Assembly (NCBI RefSeq): GCF_024679095.1
Contig: NC_066509.1
Location: forward strand, 19,798,737-19,862,736
DNA: 64,000 bases
DNA from: Eriocheir sinensis
Lineage: Eukaryota > Arthropoda > Malacostraca > Decapoda > Varunidae
Reading direction: 5' to 3'
Below, piece after piece: positions 30,401-39,506 of this stretch; position 1 is the stretch's first letter, and each line of letters starts with the position of its first letter. A model generated the notes under the pieces. The model saw only the letters and a program-made list of their open reading frames with translations, was not told where the DNA came from and ran no database searches. Both the position numbers and the translations under genes were made by a program.

Positions 30401-30960
30401 AGGATAGGGGGTGAGGTGTGTGAGAGGTAGTTTAGTAATGGAGGAAAAGTGAGAGAGAGGAGGAGTAGGAAGGTATGCGAGGTGTGTAAAGAGGGGGAAA
30501 GGGATTCGGTGAGTGAGGTGTGTGAGACCAAGGAGGGTTAGGAATTAGGTGAGGTGAGTGAGAGGGAGTTTTGGAAAGGAGGTAAGTGGGAGAGGGGAGG
30601 AGTAGGAAGGGATGTGAGGTGAGTGAGGTGTGTGAGAACAAGAAGGGTTAAGAAAGAGGCGAGGTAAGGTGGGTGAAGGGATGGGTAAATAGGATGTGAG
30701 GTAAGGTTAGTGAGGGGGGAGGGCTTAGAAATATGTGGAGGTGAGGGAGGAGTAGGAAGGGCTAATCCTCTAGGGGATGAGGAGTAGCAAAAGGGATCTG
30801 AGGTGAGCGAGGGTGGGGGGGGCTTAGGTGAGGTGAGGGAAAGGGTGGAAGGGTGAGGTGAGGTGAGGAGGAAGGGGTGTTGGAAGTGTTAATCCTCTAG
30901 GGGATTTAAAGAGGGTGTAGTGAGGAGGAGCAGATTGAATCCTCAGGGAATTCAAAGGGT
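30401..30960. repeat. GGTGAG/GTGAGTG-rich degenerate repeat with AATCCTCTAGGGGATT motifs
   Basis: Loose repeats of GTGAGGTGAGTGAG and AGGAGTAGGAAGG over about 500 bases. Three copies of a near-palindromic motif (AATCCTCTAGGGGAT at about 30764 and 30892, and a decayed AATCCTCAGGGAATTC at about 30939) are embedded in it. The mirror is at 53810-54390. Confidence 0.6.
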
Positions 30961-30964
30961 GAGT

Positions 30965-31335
30965 TGTCGACACACCCAAATCACGCGTGAAACACTCGGG
31001 AACACAACAACACGATCGGAACACGCGAAACACTCAGAAACCCAAGCACAAGCACGACTAAACACCCTCAAGTCACTCGCAAAACACCGGAAACACAACA
31101 TCACACTCAAAACACGCTGAAACCCACGCAGAACACTCTGAAACAACCAGATCACACGCAAAACACCGGAAACAAAACAGCACACTCAAAACACTGAAAC
31201 TCACGCAGTACACTTAGAAGCAGCCAAATCACACACAAAAACACCGGAAACACAACACACTTGAATCACTCTGAAACCCACGCAGAACACCCGGAAACAG
31301 CCAGATCACACGCAAAAACACCGGAAACACAAATC
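30965..31335. repeat. 78-bp minisatellite, about 5 copies
   Basis: The unit runs GAAACACAACATCACACTCA ... ACCCACGCAGAACACTCTGA ... CAGATCACACGCAAAACACC, and is 77-79 bases. It lies 5' of copy A3 as the element is transcribed. The mirror is 53450-53820. Confidence 0.85.
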
Positions 31336-31866
<531 letters not shown>

Positions 31867-31869
<3 letters not shown>

Positions 31870-32555
31870 TGCTTTTTGGAGGTATTTCCTGATGAATTCT
31901 CGCCACACCTTCCCAAAACTCATAATGATTTACCTCGATAATTGTTGCCGCGCTCGTCTCATTACGTGGCGCCGCGCGGGGCTGCATAACAGGCGTGAAG
32001 ATATGAAGAAACGAATGCAAAGAAAATTAAAACTATAATCAACATACTATTAAACCTCCATAATTAACGTAATAATATGAAAAATTAAAAAGAGCATGAA
32101 CTCTCTAATTAGTAATTAGTGATCATGTGTTTAGTTTAAGAAATTATTTAAAACATTCAGTATTGAGGTGAAAATATTACAAGAGTTTCATAAAAATTGG
32201 CTCCTGAGTTTTTGCATAATGTAGCTAACAGACAGGAAAACTCTTTGTTAAGTATATAAAATAATACGACAATGCATTGTATTCAGTTCTAATGGTTTAT
32301 AGTTTATTCAATTCCGTTTTAGAAGTGGGTTAAAGTTTACAATAACGAAAAAAAAATATTAATCTTCATGTCGAGAATATTTTCCTCATAGTTCTAAATA
32401 TTCTGAATAATAACAAAAAAGTATATTTCATTTGTTTGTTGCTGGTATTCATGCCGCTGTGTAATACCTTCCTGCCTGACGGACAAAGAAAATACAAATA
32501 AAAGCTGCGCCAATAAGTGGGATCGAACGAAATACAACAAAAGGTGATACAGAGG
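31867..32555. other. AT-rich stretch, no gene recognised
   Basis: AT-rich DNA with numerous stops in all frames. The right-arm counterpart (52300-52985) differs at many single bases. Confidence 0.5.
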
Positions 32556-32559
32556 GTAA

Positions 32560-32800
32560 GAAGGTGCAGTGTGGCTCTTTAATGCTGTGTTCCCCCTCGC
32601 CTCCAGTACAGGAACAATGATTTTGGAAAGAGTGGACTGCTAGGCAACAACATGAATCAGGATCGAGGAATATTATTTCGGAAGATGATAGAGTGTGAAA
32701 AGTTACAGTGTGCTTCAATAATACTTTGCTCTACTTCGTTTCCAGAACATGAGCGATAATTTTGGTAACCGAGTGAACTGCTAAGCGGCAACAGTCAGTG
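32560..32800. repeat. Diverged tandem duplication, about 137-bp period
   Basis: The segment GCAGTGTGGCTCTTTAATGC...GGACTGCTAGGCAACAAC is followed by a diverged second copy, ACAGTGTGCTTCAATAATAC...GAACTGCTAAGCGGCAAC. The mirror is at 52040-52290. Confidence 0.7.
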
Positions 32801-33727
32801 AGTTAATGAGTAATGTGTTAATGGACAGGTGAGAAAGTACACCTAGCGTCAGCACAGTCACCTTTCCTCCGCCTTAATGCCTACCTCAGGGTTTCATCTC
32901 GCGGCTTACCTGGAAAGAGAGAAGGGACACACGTCAGTACTATCAAGGTCACTTTCGTTACACATACTAACTTTAATTACGTAGGAAAGTAGAACAGGAA
33001 AAGTAGAACAAGTAAGAGAGGGTAGGTGAAGCAAAAAAAAAAGGAACAAAGAAAAAAATATATAAGTTGATGGAAAGTAAGAGTAATAAAAGAGATGATG
33101 GAGACAAGAGAATGAATAAAAAAAGAGGAAGAAGGAAGAGGAGGAGTCAGTAAAGGGCGAAGATATGATAAAATAAATGTGTGAGATTTATGAGATGAAG
33201 GAAATAAATATATCAAGGTGGTGGAAGATTGTGAGAATGGCAAGTACTGATTTATTAGGCCTGGCCAAGGGAGGAAAGGAGGAGGAGGAGGAGGAGGAGG
33301 AGAGGCGAGGAATATGTAAATACCGCCAGTCATGTCAAGGAGAAGTAAGAAAAAAAAAGAAATCACGAGTGAAAATGCAAATGAAACAGTGTTAAGATGT
33401 AGAAAAGAGGAGGAGAAACAGAGCAAAAGAAAGAAGGAAGAGGAGAAAGAAGTGAAGGAGGAAGGAAAAAAAAGAGAGTAAGAGGAGAGTAAAAAGAAGA
33501 GAGAAGAGTAATAAAAGAGAAGAGAGTAGAAGAAGGAAGGAAAAGAAGGAAGTGGTGGAATTGGAAGGAAGAAAACAAAAGTAAAAAAAGTAAAAAGGAA
33601 GAGACGAAAGTAAAAAAAAGCGCAGAAAGTAAGAAAAAAAAATTGTCCGTGGTGTCGCCGGGAAGGTGACGTGACGGGAAGGGATGTCGCTCCTCGGCCT
33701 GTAGTATTTTTATCAAGGCGCCGCGGG
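32801..33727. other. Purine-rich stretch with no recognised gene
   Basis: After about 200 bases of mixed sequence the plus strand is AG-rich to 33640. It contains a CTTACCTG at 32905-32912 that reads as CAG|GTAAG on the minus strand (see findings). The spurious long minus-strand frame (32977-33807) is Phe/Ser/Leu-rich and runs into the TTA repeat. Confidence 0.5.
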
Positions 33728-33733
33728 GGGCCG

Positions 33734-33796
<63 letters not shown>
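33728..33796. repeat. TTA microsatellite before the Helentron-like repeat
   Basis: Twenty-three perfect units directly abutting the ACCTCCGCC terminus. The right counterpart is 51039-51105. Confidence 0.95.
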
Positions 33797-33799
<3 letters not shown>

Positions 33800-33820
33800 T
33801 CCGCCAACGAAGTTGGAAGG

Positions 33821-34182
33821 AGGGTGGCTGAGTCGTCAAAGTAACGGCCTCGTGTTCAGGAGGACGCGAGTTCAATCCCCGCCCGGTGCCACCAAGCTGG
33901 GATTTTTCAGCCGCCGCCGAGTGGCTTAAAACTACCCACATGCTGTCCAGAAGACCACCTATCAACCCGGACTCTAGATTCTAGGATCAAAGATGAGCTC
34001 TGGGAGGGCAGCATGAGCCAATGCAAGATGGCGCCACTATAAACACTCGCCTGCGCCAGAACGGGCTGGGCCGACCATCAGGACCTACCGGAAAGAAGCC
34101 TTGGACCGACCATCAGGATCCACCTGGAAGAAGCCTACCGGCGCAATAGGCTGCAATGTAAAAAAAAAAAAAAAAAAAAAAA
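33821..34182 (+). mobile_element. tRNA-derived SINE with poly(A) tail, nested in copy C1
   Basis: Length is about 362 bases. The first 71 bases (33823-33893) are tRNA-like: GGTGGC and GCCACC can form the acceptor stem, GTGGCTGAGTCGTCAAAG resembles an A box and GAGTTCAATCC a B box. A unique body with a duplicated GACCGACCATCAGGA segment follows, then 23 A residues. It splits element C1, since the sequence of C1 resumes with the GTTTGTTCGTTAACAGTCTC block found uninterrupted in copy C2. It is on the minus strand at 50656-51014 in the right arm. Confidence 0.85.
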
Positions 34183-34328
34183 TATTTTCGGTCCGGTCAG
34201 TATGTTTATTTATTTATTTGTTTGTTCGTTAACAGTCTCCTGTGCACAATTTTGCGGATATCTAAACCAATTTTTCAGGGAAGCTTTGTGTCCATCCAGA
34301 ATAGAATTAATTAAATTTTTTATGTCAA

Positions 34329-34352
34329 AGGTCAAAGGTCAAGGTCAAGGTC
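34329..34352 (+). promoter_or_regulatory. Nuclear-receptor half-site cluster 1 (AGGTCA DR1/DR0) in element C1
   Basis: AGGTCA at 34329, 34336 and 34342 gives one direct repeat with 1-base spacing and one with no spacing, followed by AGGTCG. TCAAGGTCA, the extended half-site bound by FTZ-F1/ERR-type receptors, is included. Function is not demonstrated. Confidence 0.4.
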
Positions 34353-34808
34353 GCACAAAACGTCAGATTGGCCATAACCTCGGTTCTCGTTATCGTAGAG
34401 ACTTCAGACTTGGTTCATATTGTAGCTCACTGAAAGACACACCTTGCATGGCCTTAACCTTGAACTTTGACCTTGACCTCGAAAAATTCGCCCAATTTCG
34501 TCAAATTTCGAAACAAATGCTTTCAGGGAAGCTTCGTTTCCATCCAGAATAGAACCCATCAAATTTTTGATGTCAAATGTCAAAGGTCAAGGTCGCACAA
34601 AACGTCAGATTGGCCATAACTTCGGTTATCTTCATCGTAGAGACTTCAGACTTGGTTCATATTTTAGCTCATGGAAAGACGCACCTTACATCGCATTGAC
34701 CTTAACCTTTGACCTTGGCCTCAAAAAAGTTAACCCAAGGTCAAAGTTTCCAAAAAATATAATGTCATCAAATTTCGAAACATATGCTTTCATATGATGC
34801 ATCTTGCA

Positions 34809-34839
34809 TGACCTTGACCTTGACCTTTGACCTTGACCT
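34809..34839 (-). promoter_or_regulatory. Nuclear-receptor half-site cluster 2: five TGACCT in 31 bases
   Basis: TGACCT starts at 34809, 34815, 34821, 34828 and 34834 (spacings 0, 0, 1, 0). On the minus strand these are AGGTCA half-sites, including a perfect DR1. The same five-site cluster is kept on the plus strand of the right arm at 49996-50026. Whether any receptor binds it is unknown. Confidence 0.4.
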
Positions 34840-35001
34840 CGAAAAGTTCGCCCAAGGTCAAAGTTTCCCCAAAAAAATGAATTTCATCAAATTTCGAAAC
34901 AAATGCTTCCATATGATGCATATGACCACAGTTGATGCCCATACCAATTTTCAGGACGATCTTTGGCGGAGGTGCGCACTCTCCGAGTGCTATGAGTCTA
35001 G

Positions 35002-35164
35002 TTATTGTTATTATTATCATTATTACTATCTTACCCCTCTCCTCTTTCTGCTCTTGCTTTTTTTTTATCTTCTTCGTATTCTCCTCCATTAATTTTTTTT
35101 TTTATACTTTTCTCCTCGTTCTCTCTTTTTCTTCCCTTTGCTTTGTTATGGTTGTTTTCTTGTA
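35002..35164. other. T/C-rich low-complexity stretch
   Basis: TTATTATTATCATTA followed by CT- and T-rich DNA. No gene. Confidence 0.5.
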
Positions 35165-35208
35165 TCAGTAGTAGGAGTGATAGTTGTAGTAGTAGTAATA
35201 GTAGTTGC

Positions 35209-35242
<34 letters not shown>

Positions 35243-35265
35243 CTAGTAGTAGTAGTATCGGTGGT
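35165..35265. repeat. TAG/GTA microsatellite
   Basis: AGTAGTAGT repeats with scattered variants. The mirror is at 49575-49665. Confidence 0.9.
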
Positions 35266-35420
35266 GGTGTTAGCAGTGTGGTCATTATTATTATCATTAT
35301 CGCTATCATTATTATGTTTGGGTCATTAGGCAATATGGCATCATCATTTTCCTGCACCAGTGAAGAGGTTTCAGTGTACAGGAAAACCATTAATTAATAT
35401 ATAGCAGGTACTCTTTAAAA

Positions 35421-35499
<79 letters not shown>

Positions 35500-35510
35500 C
35501 ATTATTATTA

Positions 35511-35583
<73 letters not shown>

Positions 35584-35584
35584 G

Positions 35585-35632
<48 letters not shown>
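35421..35632. repeat. TTA microsatellite, about 212 bases
   Basis: Seventy TTA-type units with single CAT/GTT/GAT variants. Poly-Asn and poly-Ile frames here are repeat translations. The mirror is 49185-49412. Confidence 0.95.
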
Positions 35633-35635
<3 letters not shown>

Positions 35636-36114
35636 TCCGCCAAAGAAGTTGGAGGAGGTTATATGTTTGGTTGTTTGTTCGTTAACAGTCTCCTGGGCAC
35701 AATTTTGCGGATATCTCAACAAATTTTTCAGGGAAGCCTCGTGTCCGTCCAGAATAGAACCCATTAATTTTTTTTATGTCAAAAGTCAAAGGTCAAGGTC
35801 AAGGTCGCACAAAACGTCAGATTTACATATTTTTGGCCATAACTTCGATTCTCGTCATCGTAGAGATTTCAGACTTGGTTCATATTTTAGCTCATGGAAA
35901 GTCGCACCTTGCATGGCCTTGATCTTGACCTTTGACCTTGACCTTGAAAAGCTCGCCCAAGGTCAAAGTTTCCAAAAAAATAGAATTTCATCAAATTTCG
36001 AAACAAATGTTTCCATATTATGCACCTTGCATGGCCTTGATCTTGACCTTGGACCTTGACTTCGAAAAGTTCGCCCAAGGTCAAAGTTTCCAAAAAAATA
36101 GAATTTCATCAAAT
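35633..36114 (+). mobile_element. Helentron-like element, second copy (C2, left arm), 3' truncated
   Basis: It begins ACCTCCGCCAAAGAAGTTGG and continues uninterrupted through GTTTGTTCGTTAACAGTCTC, the GTCAAAGGTCAAGGTCAAGG cluster (about 35787) and two repeats of the TGACCTTGACC/TTTCGAAACAAATG segment. It is cut off by a TC microsatellite within ATTTCATCAAAT, before the 3' inverted repeat and hairpin. It shows what the SINE-interrupted copy C1 looked like before insertion. Confidence 0.75.
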
Positions 36115-36199
36115 CTCTCTCTCTCTCTCTCTCTCTCTTTCAATATGATAAGCGTGAGAGCGGAGGAGACAGCCTAGGAATTGTGAGATGCCTTCAGCG

Positions 36200-36282
<83 letters not shown>
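36115..36282. repeat. TC (36115-36138) and GA (about 36200-36282) microsatellites around a 60-bp spacer
   Basis: In the right arm the corresponding arrays are longer (48660-48705 and 48501-48593), so length differences between arms go both ways. Confidence 0.9.
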
Positions 36283-36286
<4 letters not shown>

Positions 36287-37072
36287 TGGATTGCTTGGGG
36301 GAAGGGTGGCAAGCCACTACATTCATCAATTAAATCGTCATTCGATATTTTGATGTATAGAGATGGTGTGCTTATCATCATCATCATTGTTAAACGAGGA
36401 AAGGGGAGTGGTGTCGAGGAGGGTAATGGGGGGAAGGAAGAGGAGGAGAACGAAGAAAGGGTAAATGGAAAAGACAGAAGAAAAGGAGAAGATATATTTT
36501 GTTGATAATAAAATAAATTAAAGAATTGTATTTTTATTGAATTTAAAGAAATAGAAAAAAAATATAATTGGGGAATGCGAAAGAAAAAAAAGAAGTATTA
36601 TGGAGAGACGAACGATGAAATGGAGATGTTAGGAGCAAGGTGAGGGATAGAGGAACGTGGCCGGGTGCAAGGTGTACGGCAAAATGTGGACAGAAGCTGC
36701 TTCGGTCAGAAAAAAAGAAAAAAAATGGGTTAAGAAAATGACGAAAGGTATTATTTACAGGTCAGCAAAAGGAAGAAGAGGGAAAAATAATGAAAATGAA
36801 GAAATGCTTTGTGTCGAAACATTAAACAAATTATAGTTTGGAGGTCAAAAAATGAAGAAAAATTAAGAAATCTACAAATAAGTGAAACCAGAAAAGGTCG
36901 GCTCGGAAAGAAAAAAAATAATTATATGTTTCCAGGACCACATGTCAAGGGAAGAGTGTAGGGATGATATACAAGGCCACTGAAGGGTGAGACAGAGTGT
37001 AGGGGTAAACAAAGAGAATGGCAGGAGTGTACTGGGTGGGTGATTTAAGTGTGGAGCGAGTCTGACAGGCCT
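36283..37072. other. A-rich stretch, no gene recognised
   Basis: AG/A-rich plus strand with stops in all frames. Confidence 0.5.
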
Positions 37073-37245
37073 GGTAGTAATGTAACAGGGTGTTTTTGTT
37101 TTTAGTGTGTCGGGACAATGGCAGGGTTGGTAGTAATGTAACAGGGTGTTTTTGTTTTTAGTGTGTCGGGACAATGGCAGGGTTGGTAGTAATGTAACAG
37201 AGTGTTTTTGTTTTTTGTGTGTCGGGACAATGGCAGGGTTTGGTA
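37073..37245. repeat. 56-bp minisatellite, three copies
   Basis: The unit TAACAGGGTGTTTTTGTTTT ... GTGTCGGGACAATGGCAGGG ... TGGTAGTAATG is repeated three times with few changes. A long GT-rich, GGGTGT-containing degenerate region follows to 37520. The mirror is 47540-47725. Confidence 0.85.
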
Positions 37246-39370
37246 ATAGATGATGGATCGTGGTTGGGGTGTGGTAGAGGGTTAAGATATGGTTGTGGTG
37301 GTGTGGCAGGGGGTTGTAGAAGTGTGGCATGGTTGTAGTTTGTAGGGTGGCACGGTGTTGTAGGTTTATGAGGGGTCTGGCAGGGTGTGATGGTTTGTTG
37401 ACAGGTTGTTTTTGTGCTTATGGGGTCTGCCAGGGTGTTGTAATGGCGTGGAAGGGTGTGCTGAGGGTGAGCCATGGGTGTAGGGTATGTCAGTGATGTA
37501 GCAGGGTGTGGCAGGGGTGACGGATGGCGCTGTGAGTCGCCGTGACCTGTGAGCCTTGGAGGATAACTCGGCCCAACAGCCACCTCGGCCCCTCACGCCC
37601 AGAGCCCTTCTGCCTCCCCCCTCCCTTCTCCGCCCCCTGCCCTGCCACCCTGCCATCCACCCCACCTCTCTATCTCCCCGCCCCGGCATACTCAAGGGAT
37701 TCAAGATGGCCCACAAACTACCTCGCCCAACACTTCCCAAACCCACTTACTTTTTTTTTCTTTCCTTTTTTTCTTTTTTTCATCTTTTAGCTATCTGTTG
37801 TTCTCCTTTCGATTGTTTCGTTTTAACACTTCTTTTTAGCAACTTCACTCATCTAACACTTCAAGAACCAAATTACTTTCTTCGTTTTCCTTTCTATTTA
37901 TTTTTTTAATTTTTTTTACTTTTTCATAATTTGACTTTTCAATTTTTTCCTCTATTTTTTTCAGTTTTTCTTTCAAGAACCTCATATTTCTCATCTTAAA
38001 CAGCTTCACTTATCCGACACTCTCAGCCAATTAACCTTTTTCCTTTATTTATTTATTTTATTTTTCAACGTTTTTCGTTTATTTACTATTATCTGTTATT
38101 TTCCTTTTTACTACTTGAATGTGCTTCTTCGGAACTACTTCACCTCTCATCCTTTGGCTACTTCATCAAATGTGTTTTCATCCCATTATTTTTTCCTTTA
38201 TGATTTTCCTCTTCGTATCATCTAACCTGGTTTTCCCCGAGTTTTATAATTCGTTCATTAACATTTTTCTCTTGTTAAGTTTTTCCTCTTATTTTTACTC
38301 CCTTTTATATCCTCTTCTTCATTTGACGTTTTCTTTTTTTTACCTACAAACTTTTTTCCATGAGCTCGTTCCATTAACTTCTCTTCCCCGTTTCTTCTTG
38401 TATTTTTTCAATCCACGTCGTAAATACACATTACCAGCCTTCCCGTGCTTACCTTCTGTTCCTAAGCCATTTTTTTTCTTCTTTTTATAGTCTTCTTCGT
38501 TTTTTCTACCTTCTTTCGACCTGCAAATTAAACCTGATATTTTCGCAGCACTTTTTTTACTTTTTTTTTCGATTCCAATAACTTTTTAACCTTCACTTTC
38601 ACCGATTTTGTTTTCTTCTCATTGACGTTTTTCCTGTCTTTGACCCTCACACTACCTAATCTTCTCTGAGCCCAGTTTATAGTTTTTCTTTCCTATGTTT
38701 ATTTTTATCGACATGCAAACTACTTTCTTTTACTTTCCCTCCCTTGCTCACGTTCTCCCTTGTCTTCCTTCATTATCAACTACATTTAATTACACAACTT
38801 TCAACAACGTCTTTCTTCACCTATCTTCTCTTTTTTTTGTTTTGATTTATCTCTAGTTCCCCTCCATTTTTTTCTTGACTTAATATGTACTCCAATTACT
38901 TGGTTACAGCCTCTTCCCTTGCCTATTTTTTTTAATATTTTCTTCCGCATATTACTTTCCACTTACAGCCTGCCCTAATATTTTTTTTCATATTGTTGAA
39001 ACCTGCTGTCTAGTTTATTTCCCATTACTTTTCTTACTTATTGATTATTTTTTTTCGTTTTTGGATTCGTTATAGCGGTAGTATCTACATTTTCTTGGTC
39101 ATCATCTTCAGTTATTTTGTTCACACACGTATCCTCACTTCTTTCGTTTTTCCCTCAATATTTTGTGGACTCATTTCTTACCTTCGTATATTGTCGTTTA
39201 TATCTATTTCTAATTTTACTTTTTTATATTTTTATACCTCATTATACTTTCCTTTCACTTTCGCCTTTGGCCTCGTTTGTGTTGTCATGTTTTCATTCTC
39301 CTCATTTTCCGTTCGTTTGCTATTCCCTCGTTTGGCACTTAATAACATAATGCTTTTAGTTTTGAGATCT
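37246..39370. other. GT-rich, GC-rich and then T-rich DNA without a recognised gene
   Basis: 37246-37520 is GGTGT-rich. 37520-37730 is GC-rich and includes CAAGATGGCCCACAAACTAC. 37740-39370 is strongly T/C-rich with T runs, giving Phe/Leu/Ser frames of no significance. Confidence 0.5.
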
Positions 39371-39373
39371 GAA

Positions 39374-39374
<1 letters not shown>

Positions 39375-39451
<77 letters not shown>

Positions 39452-39454
39452 CGA

Positions 39455-39498
<44 letters not shown>
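39375..39498. repeat. GT (39375-39448) and TC (39459-39498) microsatellites at the 3' end of copy B2 (left)
   Basis: Reading on the minus strand, the element terminus TTTAAATAAAAAAAA is followed by GA units and then CA units. The mirror is 45302-45404. Confidence 0.95.

Positions 39499-39506
<8 letters not shown>

Larger units (their letters stand above)
33797..35001 (+). mobile_element. Helitron/Helentron-like non-autonomous element (copy C1, left arm), interrupted by a SINE
   Basis: It starts with ACCTCCGCCAA and carries the inverse TTGGCGGAGGT at 34963-34973, an 11-bp perfect (sub)terminal inverted repeat. After the 3' repeat comes a perfect hairpin, GCACTC-TCC-GAGTGC (34976-34990), seven bases, then CTAG (34998-35001) followed by TT. 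A 3' hairpin a few bases before CTRR with a T target is the Helitron hallmark, and subterminal inverted repeats next to a microsatellite match Helentron-derived elements. No protein is encoded. The interior repeats a roughly 150-bp segment containing TGACCTTGACC clusters and TTTCGAAACAAATGCTT. The class assignment is inference. Confidence 0.65.

Noticed and set aside
33823..33893. A functional tRNA gene
   Set aside because: The acceptor and T-stem remnants are continuous with a SINE body and a poly(A) tail, and the anticodon arm is irregular.
35371..35764. Poly-Ile and poly-Asn frames (also 49053-49464, 33700-33807 and 51028-51110)
   Set aside because: Translations of TTA/AAT microsatellites.
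37158..37746. Proline/threonine/histidine-rich proteins near 37-38 kb and 47 kb
   Set aside because: They come from GT-rich and GC-rich low-complexity DNA and a 56-bp minisatellite, with different frames open in each arm.
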